A stretch of 17,255 bases of DNA from a bacterium (GTDB lineage Bacteria; Patescibacteriota; Gracilibacteria; UBA1369; LOWO2-01-FULL-3), in contig JAQBYK010000011.1 of NCBI GenBank assembly GCA_027622635.1, positions 1 through 17,255 on the forward strand, written 5' to 3'. The notes beneath the pieces are model-generated. The model saw only the letters and a list, made by a program, of their open reading frames with translations. It made no database searches and was not told where the DNA came from. This document shows positions 1-5,999 of the stretch, piece after piece. The stretch's first letter is position 1; each line of letters opens with the position of its first letter. The position numbers and the translations under genes were made by a program.

Positions 1-1
1 T

Positions 2-46
2 GAGGAGGCGGAAAGATTGATTTTGGGAAGCTATGGAAAACTATGA
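2..46 (+). CDS. Possible C-terminal tail of an upstream gene (partial)
   Basis: From the window edge an open frame runs 14 codons to a TGA at 44-46. It reads EEAERLILGSYGKL, which resembles an amphipathic helical C-terminus. The other two plus frames stop at once or look unlike protein (tga at 1-3; RRRKD then stop). The stretch is too short for a family call, and it may simply be intergenic. Whatever lies upstream ends before the promoter at 65-93. Confidence 0.25.
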   Translation, partial: EEAERLILGSYGKL

Positions 47-64
47 TTTGAGTTATACGGGGTG

Positions 65-93
65 TTGACTTTGTGTCAATATTGTTGTATGAT
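65..93 (+). promoter_or_regulatory. Sigma70-type promoter of the Cys-rich surface protein gene
   Basis: TTGACT (65-70), a 17-base spacer and TATGAT (88-93) match the housekeeping consensus in 5 of 6 positions each. The start of transcription would be near 100, giving a leader of about 95 nt. That leader is AT-rich and ends in AAACAAAAACAAAA directly before the ATG at 195, with no Shine-Dalgarno motif. The gene at 3844 has the same design. Confidence 0.75.
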
Positions 94-194
94 GTATTCG
101 TGCACTTACAAATTAACCCTAATAATCATGTCTTAAAATAAACATCTTTTTATATATAAGAGTTTTCTTTTTATCCTTTAAAACAAAAACAAAA

Positions 195-3100
195 ATGTCA
201 AAAAGAAACAAAAACAATCAATTAGTTGGTGGCGTACTGGCGGCGGCCTTGGTTTTTGCCGTTGCGGTAGGCGGTCAACTGGATAGCTCACAGCTATCGA
301 CCAATGCGATCTGTTATGGCCCAAACTGGGCTTCAGATGCAGGCTGTACGGGTGCTGAAGATCACACTGGAGCAGCTTGTGTGGCCCCCGAATATAAATG
401 GGAAAATGGTGATTGTTTCCCGGCCGGGGCCCAACCAGACCCAAATGCAAATGCCGGTGCAGACATCACATGTCCGAACGGAGCTATAATTCCTTCAGGT
501 CAAGCATGTACGGCTGAGCAAAACTGTGTTAGCCCAAATGTTTGGAATGTGTCATCTTCATCTTGTAATGCTCCCGTGGTTGATCCTGCCCCTGCTGGCG
601 CAACCGATACATGTCCAGCAGCTACTCCTTTCAAGTGGGCCAATGGTTCATGTTATGCTACGGCTGAAACTACACCTGGTGACACACCTACATGTCCTGC
701 AGCTACTCCTTTCAAGTGGGCCAATGGTTCATGTTATGCTACGGCTGAAACTACAGCTGGTACTCCCGGTGCTACCAACACTTCCACAATGACCCCTGCT
801 CAAATGCAGGCAGAGTGTATTAAGGACAACAATGGAGATGGTAAAGCGGATGGCACTTGGAATTCTACAACTAATATGTGTGAGGGAATGAATATGTACC
901 CTAACACCGGCGCAAATACCTATACCCAGGCCGACTGTCAGACGGATGGCGGAACATGGCAAGCCGGCACAAACGGTAGCGCCGGTTGGTGTCAACCGTC
1001 TAATCAGCCAGACGGTGCCGCCCCTTACTGTAACAGCACTGGCTGTGAAGGCGACGACAGATACGATCCTACCAATACCGATGCGATGCCTTATGGCAAC
1101 TACCAGCCCAACTATGTAGATTGTGGACAGGGAATGTGGTGGGATGACTGGAGACAGGAATGTCGTTCAGAAGGTGATTCTGGATATGCCGCTGAAGATT
1201 TTGAAGACTACCGATCACAATGTTCTGCAACTGAAACTGCAAATGCAGATCCATACTGTTATGGTAATCACCACGATGGATGGAATTCTCAAACAGGTTG
1301 TGAAGCCAGTGGTAATAGATGGGACCAATATGCTTGGGGATCTGCCGGCAAGGGAGACTGTTTCCCTAAGGATGGAGGTTTTATGCCCATGCCTCCAATG
1401 GGCCAGAAAGGCTTATTTGGGCCTGCTACTGCGACTAACACTCCAAACTGGCATGATTTATACAATGCCAGAGAAGAAGGTGGCGAAGCACTGGACTATT
1501 GTTCCACAATAGGTCGTGGAACACTTGAGTGTAAAGCCGGTATAGGTTCTGAGGATGATGATTTCTTCCAAAAGATCAAAAATAACAAATTTGACTCAAA
1601 AAGCGACTATGGCTTTCAGGCAACTGATGCAGTTGAACAATTACAATTTGAAATTGACCAGGTAAACATTGATACCGGTTATGCTTATTGTAAAGGTGTT
1701 CAAAGTGCACAAGAAATTGTTGATCTTGGGCCAGGTGCCTTTGCTCAACTTGGACCTGATGACACAAGAAGGATTTTTGAATCTCTACATATGTGTAGAG
1801 AGAGTGTCTGGATTCTTCAAGAATTGGAGGACATGCAATCAAGAGTTTATGGTCTGTGTGAAACTGCAGAATCAACAGCTCTAAAAGTAAAGGTTGATGC
1901 CTTAATTGAAGACCCTTCCAGTATTCTTGAAAAGATGAAGAACCAAAAGCCAGGTGGATTTGGACAAGGCCCACTGGACTCACTATGGAAAGAGATGGGT
2001 AAGGCTGACCAGGCTTGTTTTCAACACAAAGATCAAATGAATGCCTGTGAAGAGTTGAACTACATTGCTTCCGATATTTCAATGTGGCTTGAAGGTGGTG
2101 ATGACATGCCGGGTGCTCCTGCAAAAACAGCTAAAACAACAGCTCTTGCGGAAGATGCTCTTGATATGGTTGAAACCACTCTGCTTAAAGTAGATACACT
2201 GGAGGGTAAAGAGGCAAAGAAAGAATGTCGAAAAACATTAAAGGAAATGGAAAGGTTTGAAAGAGAAGCATTTGGTGATGACCCTGATTTTGAACCTAGT
2301 TTCTACGATGAAGATGACTTCTTGGCACGTCAGCTTGGTTATGATGACGACTGGATGACATCTCAGAGAGATCTTTATGGAGACATGGATGACTTTGAAG
2401 CACAAATCGATGCTTTGATTGCTAAGAAATTAGCTGCATTCCAGGAGAACCTTGAGGTTATGGTAGAGACAACAATTGCCAAATTCATGGATGTATCAAG
2501 TCGTATGATCGAAAACGCAGTTCTTGCTGCCGTAAATGATGCAGTTTCCACTGCTGTCGAGTCATTTAAGGTAGCCTTTGGTGAAACTAAGTCCGGAAAC
2601 CTTAATGCCGCAGTATCCGCTAAAATGAGTGAACGTGTTCAATACTATCCGGAAGAGCATATTCAAAAAGTTGAACAGGTGCATGAGGATATCCTTACGC
2701 CATTGAACGAGAGTCTTGCTCTATTGCCAGGTGATGTTCTAGCTGAAGTTCCAAATGCTGAAGGTGTTACTGAAAGGGTATTGACAGATCTTGTTTCTAC
2801 AGCAGCTTCTACTGAAATTCAATCTGCAACTCGCAAATTCGAAACTGCTTTAACAGCTCTTACTGAAACCGATGCTGATGGAAATACTGTCGCAAAAGAA
2901 GGAAAAGAAGATGCTTTGGTAGATAAGACTGAGGCGTTCTTTGAAGAGATTGAAGACATTCTAAATGACCCTGAAGAGCATGATCGTCTGGTTGATGATG
3001 GATTCATTCCCGATCTAGCAGACATACGCGAAATTTCCGGCGAATGGTATGAAGAGCCAGCACTTGCAGCTACTGCCGCACTTGAAGACAGATCGGCTCT

Positions 3101-3647
3101 TGTAACCGGAACCGGTGCTGGTGAGCTTGACCCCAGTGCTCCGTTTATGATTGTAGAAGTTGGTACAATCTTGAATAGAATGACCAATGACGGTGAAGAA
3201 AATGCCACTGCAGTCCCTTCTGGTGTCTCTATGCCAACATGGGCTGAAGGTCATGTCGGATCTCTCATTGAGAACGGTACTATTCCTAAAGATGAAGTAG
3301 ATGATTTTGACTACTATGCTGTTGCTGAACGTGATGAAATCGCATACCTTACTGTAAGGAACATGGAAGCTACACATCCTGATTTTGATGACATAGACTT
3401 TGGTGCCTGTGTACTTGACGAAGAGACTCCGGACGTAGGCTGCGACCATCCTTATGCTGAAGAAATCGATAAAGCATTCAAGATGGGCTTGATGACAGGC
3501 CAGGGTGATGGATCATGGGATCCGTATGGTGAATTTAATCGTGCTCAAGGATTCAAGGTTACTACACTTGCTGATCAATTCTTAAATGAATTGGACAACG
3601 TAGGACCGGGCGCAATTTCTGAATCTGTAAATCCCGAGCTACAGTAA
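195..3647 (+). CDS. Large Cys-rich secreted surface protein with SLH-like C-terminus
   Basis: 1150 residues. The N-terminus has a basic start (MSKRNKNN) and a hydrophobic stretch to about residue 27, a signal peptide or anchor related to that of the gene at 3844. Residues ~30-450 are rich in Cys, Trp, Asn and Gly, built from repeated modules of the type W-x(3-8)-C (for example FKWANGSCYA twice, YKWENGDCFP). The whole protein has about 34 Cys, most of them in this part. Residues ~450-950 are acidic and probably helical or coiled coil. The C-terminus (~1005-1140) holds degenerate S-layer homology repeats; the clearest is GLMTGQGDGSWDPYGEFNRA near 1097-1116, which follows the SLH pattern G-I-x-G-x-DG-x-F-x-P-x-x-x-x-R-A. 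There is no lipobox. The likely role is a structural component of the cell surface or S-layer, with disulfides formed outside the membrane. I do not recognise a named family for the Cys-rich part. It is flanked by its own promoter and terminator, so it is monocistronic. Confidence 0.85.
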   Translation: MSKRNKNNQLVGGVLAAALVFAVAVGGQLDSSQLSTNAICYGPNWASDAGCTGAEDHTGAACVAPEYKWENGDCFPAGAQPDPNANAGADITCPNGAIIPSGQACTAEQNCVSPNVWNVSSSSCNAPVVDPAPAGATDTCPAATPFKWANGSCYATAETTPGDTPTCPAATPFKWANGSCYATAETTAGTPGATNTSTMTPAQMQAECIKDNNGDGKADGTWNSTTNMCEGMNMYPNTGANTYTQADCQTDGGTWQAGTNGSAGWCQPSNQPDGAAPYCNSTGCEGDDRYDPTNTDAMPYGNYQPNYVDCGQGMWWDDWRQECRSEGDSGYAAEDFEDYRSQCSATETANADPYCYGNHHDGWNSQTGCEASGNRWDQYAWGSAGKGDCFPKDGGFMPMPPMGQKGLFGPATATNTPNWHDLYNAREEGGEALDYCSTIGRGTLECKAGIGSEDDDFFQKIKNNKFDSKSDYGFQATDAVEQLQFEIDQVNIDTGYAYCKGVQSAQEIVDLGPGAFAQLGPDDTRRIFESLHMCRESVWILQELEDMQSRVYGLCETAESTALKVKVDALIEDPSSILEKMKNQKPGGFGQGPLDSLWKEMGKADQACFQHKDQMNACEELNYIASDISMWLEGGDDMPGAPAKTAKTTALAEDALDMVETTLLKVDTLEGKEAKKECRKTLKEMERFEREAFGDDPDFEPSFYDEDDFLARQLGYDDDWMTSQRDLYGDMDDFEAQIDALIAKKLAAFQENLEVMVETTIAKFMDVSSRMIENAVLAAVNDAVSTAVESFKVAFGETKSGNLNAAVSAKMSERVQYYPEEHIQKVEQVHEDILTPLNESLALLPGDVLAEVPNAEGVTERVLTDLVSTAASTEIQSATRKFETALTALTETDADGNTVAKEGKEDALVDKTEAFFEEIEDILNDPEEHDRLVDDGFIPDLADIREISGEWYEEPALAATAALEDRSALVTGTGAGELDPSAPFMIVEVGTILNRMTNDGEENATAVPSGVSMPTWAEGHVGSLIENGTIPKDEVDDFDYYAVAERDEIAYLTVRNMEATHPDFDDIDFGACVLDEETPDVGCDHPYAEEIDKAFKMGLMTGQGDGSWDPYGEFNRAQGFKVTTLADQFLNELDNVGPGAISESVNPELQ
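609..755 (+). repeat. Tandem in-frame duplication, period 81 bp
   Basis: Bases 609-674 recur at 690-755 with about one mismatch (ccagcag versus cctgcag). The period of 81 bp equals 27 codons. Each copy encodes CPAATPFKWANGSCYATAET, one W-x-C module, so the gene appears to grow by whole-module duplication. The near identity implies a recent event. Confidence 0.9.
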
Positions 3648-3691
3648 TACAGTTTTATGAGATAGCTTGGGCCTTAGAGTCTAAATAAGAA

Positions 3692-3725
3692 AAGTTCCCC
3701 CGCTGGTGGGCGGGGGGCTTTTTTT
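3692..3725 (+). terminator. Rho-independent terminator after the Cys-rich surface gene
   Basis: CCCCCGC (3697-3703) pairs with GCGGGGG (3710-3716) around a 6-base loop. A run of seven T follows at 3719-3725. It lies 45 bp past the stop codon. Confidence 0.85.
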
Positions 3726-3741
3726 GATAAAGTTTCTTCTC

Positions 3742-3759
3742 AAAATCCCCGGGGATTTT
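3742..3759. repeat. 18-bp perfect palindrome AAAATCCCCGGGGATTTT
   Basis: The two halves are exact reverse complements. It lies between the terminator at 3692-3725 and the promoter whose -35 starts at 3783. It lacks the downstream T-run of a second terminator on the plus strand, so an operator or protein-binding site is as likely as a hairpin. A similar CCCCC/GGGGG palindrome lies in front of dapA at 9330-9341. Confidence 0.6.
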
Positions 3760-3782
3760 ATGGTGTCCTAAATGTTTGTGTG

Positions 3783-3811
3783 TTGACTTGATGGATGGAT
3801 TGTGTTATAAT
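3783..3811 (+). promoter_or_regulatory. Strong sigma70-type promoter of the cupredoxin-SLH gene
   Basis: TTGACT (3783-3788), a 17-base spacer and a perfect TATAAT (3806-3811). Transcription would start near 3818, giving a leader of about 25 nt that ends AACAAAAATAAAA before ATG 3844. No Shine-Dalgarno motif is present. Confidence 0.85.
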
Positions 3812-3843
3812 ACATATGAGCCTAAATCTTAACAAAAATAAAA

Positions 3844-5751
3844 ATGGCAAAACAAAAAAAACTTCTTGGTGGTGTGTTGGCAGCCCTCTTGGTGGGAGCG
3901 TTTGCAATAGGTGGAACGCCAGGTGGCGATGATCTCAAAACATCTTCAACCAATTCAAGAATGGTTGCCGCAAGTACCGATGTTTATTACATGACTAATG
4001 ACCGAATTGAATACGGCGAGGGTTGTTATATAGATATTGAACCGGTCTATTCCGATGGTGGAACTAGTGATTGGGCCTTCTGTAAAGATGATCGTTGTGA
4101 TTATCCAGAATCCGGTTCATCAAATTCTAAAGTCTACTATTGGTGTCTTGACGATGCTGACGGATATGATTGTTACCAAGATGCCTACACTTTTGAGTTT
4201 GAAGGTGGTACTCGTATTTCTAAAAGTACGTTCCCATATGAACCACTGGATACCGGTTCTCAATGTAAATACAAGTCAGGTAGTTCATACAAGATATTGG
4301 GTTATGTTTCCGGTAAAGATATTGATTATTTGAAGGGTAAGACCGCAGAGGATGGTTGTACCTATCCTATAACAAAGACAGGTTACACAGATGATACTGT
4401 TTCTTATAGCGATAATACATATACATTCCCGGATGGAAGTACCTGTAATACATCTACACGTAAGTGTAAGGACTCAGCCGGATCTTACATCTACAGTAGA
4501 TATGGCGTATTTGCTACATCTTATAGCAATGCCGCTTACATCGATTTTAATAGTTGTGTAAAGGCTACAACTACTGAAACTACCGCTGACACTACAACAG
4601 CAGACACTACAACAGCAGACACTACTACTGAAACTACAACTGATACAACAACAGCAGACACTACTACTGAAACCACAACTGATACAACAACAGCAGACAC
4701 TACTACTGAGACTACTACTGACACAACTACTGACACCCAGGCCAAAACTGTAGCTACAAATATTGAAGGATTTGCATTTGTGGACAAAACCATAACAATA
4801 AATGTTGGTGATAGTGTTACCTGGACAAATAAAGACACAACTCAGCACTCTGTGGTGAGCGACAATGGCACATTTACCAATAGCTCCTTATTGAGCAAGA
4901 ATGGAACTTACACTTACACTTTTAACACTGCTGGAACATATGAATATCATTGTGGTCCGCATCCTGGAATGACAGGCAAAGTTGTAGTAGGGGCGGCAAC
5001 CACCGCTAGCACAACGACTACGACAAGCACTGCCGAAGATGATGACTCTTCTACTGTTGAAAGTGAGGATGAGGAGGATGAGGAGGATGAGGAGGATGAG
5101 GATGTTGACGACGACGATGACGATGAAGATGAAGATGAAGACGAGGCTACAACAACCACTTCAACTGTTGAGCCGATTGCCGGATTTGAAGATGTTGTAA
5201 TTACTGCTTCAACTAATCCATTCCCTGATACCAGCTCTTCAAGTATTGAAGGAACTGCTGCTGCTGCTCTATATAACGCAGGCATAATCGGTGGATATCC
5301 CGACGGTCAATTTAAGGGTGACAATGCTGTACTTAGAGCGGAAATGGCAAAATTCTTAATGTTGGCCAGATATAAGACAAGTGAAATCCCTTCGGTTAGT
5401 GATAATGCCGGATTCTGGGATGTTAAAGCCGGAGAATGGTATGTACCATTTGTGGCTAAAGCTGCCAGTGCAAAGGTTATTGGTGGCTACCCTGATGGAA
5501 GTTTTGGTCCTGCAAAAACAATAATCAGAGCTGAGGCAATTAAGATGATCACTGTTAACTTTGAGCTGGAGGAGGAACTAGATTATGATTATACCGATGT
5601 TGATTCGAAGGAATGGTTTGCAAAATATGCAGGTGCGGCACAGAAATACGAATTTTTCCCGGGTGAAGGAAAAAGTAAACTAAAACCTGGAGACAAAATG
5701 ACCAGATATGAAGTTGCCGTTGCTATATATCAAGTATTAAAGACCTTGTAA
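3844..5751 (+). CDS. S-layer-anchored amicyanin/plastocyanin-like cupredoxin with SLH repeats
   Basis: 635 residues. Order of parts: signal peptide (1 to ~24, MAKQKKLLGGVLAALL, close to that of the gene at 195); Cys-rich domain with ten Cys (~40-240) of no recognised family; Thr-rich linker (~243-298, units such as TTTETTTDTTTAD); blue-copper domain (~303-383); acidic Asp/Glu linker (~397-434); three SLH-type repeats (~445-500, ~512-565, ~579-635, with GIIGGYPDGQF and VIGGYPDGSF). The copper site is readable: His335 (TTQHSVV) and YHCGPHPGMTGK with Cys370, His373 and Met376. The C-x2-H-x2-M spacing is that of amicyanin, so a type 1 copper site is expected. Known members of this fold carry single electrons outside the membrane, so the inference is an electron carrier or copper binder fixed to the surface layer. 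No redox partner is encoded nearby. The gene has its own promoter and terminator. The start fits the signal peptide. Confidence 0.88.
   Translation: MAKQKKLLGGVLAALLVGAFAIGGTPGGDDLKTSSTNSRMVAASTDVYYMTNDRIEYGEGCYIDIEPVYSDGGTSDWAFCKDDRCDYPESGSSNSKVYYWCLDDADGYDCYQDAYTFEFEGGTRISKSTFPYEPLDTGSQCKYKSGSSYKILGYVSGKDIDYLKGKTAEDGCTYPITKTGYTDDTVSYSDNTYTFPDGSTCNTSTRKCKDSAGSYIYSRYGVFATSYSNAAYIDFNSCVKATTTETTADTTTADTTTADTTTETTTDTTTADTTTETTTDTTTADTTTETTTDTTTDTQAKTVATNIEGFAFVDKTITINVGDSVTWTNKDTTQHSVVSDNGTFTNSSLLSKNGTYTYTFNTAGTYEYHCGPHPGMTGKVVVGAATTASTTTTTSTAEDDDSSTVESEDEEDEEDEEDEDVDDDDDDEDEDEDEATTTTSTVEPIAGFEDVVITASTNPFPDTSSSSIEGTAAAALYNAGIIGGYPDGQFKGDNAVLRAEMAKFLMLARYKTSEIPSVSDNAGFWDVKAGEWYVPFVAKAASAKVIGGYPDGSFGPAKTIIRAEAIKMITVNFELEEELDYDYTDVDSKEWFAKYAGAAQKYEFFPGEGKSKLKPGDKMTRYEVAVAIYQVLKTL
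4591..4737 (+). repeat. Thr-codon tandem repeats encoding a low-complexity linker
   Basis: Two 15-nt units actacaacagcagac (4591-4605, 4606-4620) are followed by a 39-nt unit at 4621-4659. That unit is repeated at 4660-4698 with one change and continues partly after 4699. Period lengths are multiples of three, so the frame is kept. The product is a TTT(E/A/D) linker between the Cys-rich and cupredoxin domains, typical of extended surface spacers. Confidence 0.85.
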
Positions 5752-5780
5752 AAACGATCAATTAGATTAGAGTTTGTGAG

Positions 5781-5812
5781 ACCGCCCTTGTATAAAAAAG
5801 GGCGGTTTTTTT
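5781..5812 (+). terminator. Rho-independent terminator after the cupredoxin gene
   Basis: ACCGCCCTT (5781-5789) pairs over 9 bp with AAGGGCGGT (5798-5806) around an 8-base loop. A run of seven T follows at 5806-5812. It separates the surface-protein unit from the lysine operon, whose -35 begins five bases later. Confidence 0.92.
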
Positions 5813-5816
5813 GCGC

Positions 5817-5846
5817 TTGACAAAGGGGCTATTAGGCTGTTAAGCT
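5817..5846 (+). promoter_or_regulatory. Candidate promoter of the lysine operon
   Basis: A perfect -35 TTGACA lies at 5817-5822. The best -10 at a workable distance is TAAGCT (5841-5846, 18-base spacer), which is only a half match. TGTAAT at 5853-5858 is a better -10 but lacks a -35. Either choice puts the transcript start at about 5853-5865, right at the leader ORF. Confidence 0.5.
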
Positions 5847-5862
5847 CGGTGCTGTAATCAAT

Positions 5863-5925
5863 ATGCATATGGATTTCTCAAGAACAACTAAGAAGATAAA
5901 GAAACCTTGCTCCTGGCGGAGTTAG
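5863..5925 (+). CDS. Putative Lys/Thr/Ile-rich leader peptide of the lysC attenuator
   Basis: A 20-codon ORF, ATG 5863 to TAG 5923-5925, reads MHMDFSR-TTKKIKK-PCSWRS; a second in-frame ATG at 5869 is a possible start. Seven consecutive codons (5884-5904: aca act aag aag ata aag aaa) specify only Thr, Lys and Ile, all made from aspartate through the first enzyme of the operon downstream. This is the layout of classic control peptides such as ThrL or HisL. The stop codon lies inside the 5' arm of the antiterminator, and the Lys codons lie just before it, as attenuation requires. No Shine-Dalgarno site is present, as for most genes here. A-rich DNA can yield Lys/Thr/Ile codons by chance, so the call rests on the combination with the hairpins. 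Confidence 0.7.
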   Translation: MHMDFSRTTKKIKKPCSWRS

Positions 5926-5978
5926 TTCTTTTATGTTGATTTTTAAGAACTTTATCCGCCAAAATGGCGGATTTTTTT
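5880..5978 (+). promoter_or_regulatory. Transcription attenuator (competing hairpins) in the lysC leader
   Basis: Three alternative pairings can be read. (a) Early hairpin: AACTAA 5886-5891 with TTAGTT 5922-5927, extended by AAG 5880-5882 with CTT 5928-5930 and CTCC 5910-5913 with GGAG 5918-5921. (b) Antiterminator: TGGCGGA 5914-5920 with TCCGCCA 5955-5961, plus AGTTCTT 5924-5930 with AAGAACT 5945-5951. (c) Terminator at 5954-5978. Pairing b excludes both a and c. A ribosome stalled at Lys codons 5890-5904 would cover the 5' arm of a and free b, so lysC is read. A ribosome reaching the stop at 5923 would cover the 5' arm of b, so c forms. The mechanism is inferred; the complementarities are seen. 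Confidence 0.7.
5954..5978 (+). terminator. Attenuator terminator upstream of lysC
   Basis: ATCCGCCA (5954-5961) and TGGCGGAT (5965-5972) form an 8-bp stem with a 3-base loop. T7 follows at 5972-5978. It ends 21 bp before the lysC start with no gene between, so a constitutive stop here would silence the operon; that implies conditional use. Confidence 0.85.
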
Positions 5979-5999
5979 ATTAAATAACCTTACAACATC

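Noticed and set aside
3692..3759. Palindrome at 3742-3759 as a second terminator of the first surface gene
   Set aside because: It lacks a proper T-run (only TTTT of its own arm), and a strong terminator already lies upstream at 3692-3725.
4474..5285. Long minus-strand ORFs rich in Val/Ser opposite the cupredoxin gene
   Set aside because: They mirror the Thr-codon repeats and Asp/Glu codons of the plus-strand gene and have no signal or domain.
5933..5983. Second short ORF (MLIFKNFIRQNGG...) across the attenuator
   Set aside because: It is made of the loop, terminator stem and T-run, and has no codon bias toward pathway amino acids. Its frame is a by-product of these RNA elements.
5850..5985. 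Lysine (L-box) riboswitch or T-box leader ahead of lysC
   Set aside because: The leader is only about 130 nt, none of the conserved L-box stretches I know are visible, and the T-box sequence (GGGTGGnACCGCG type) is absent. The leader ORF plus competing hairpins explains the region better.
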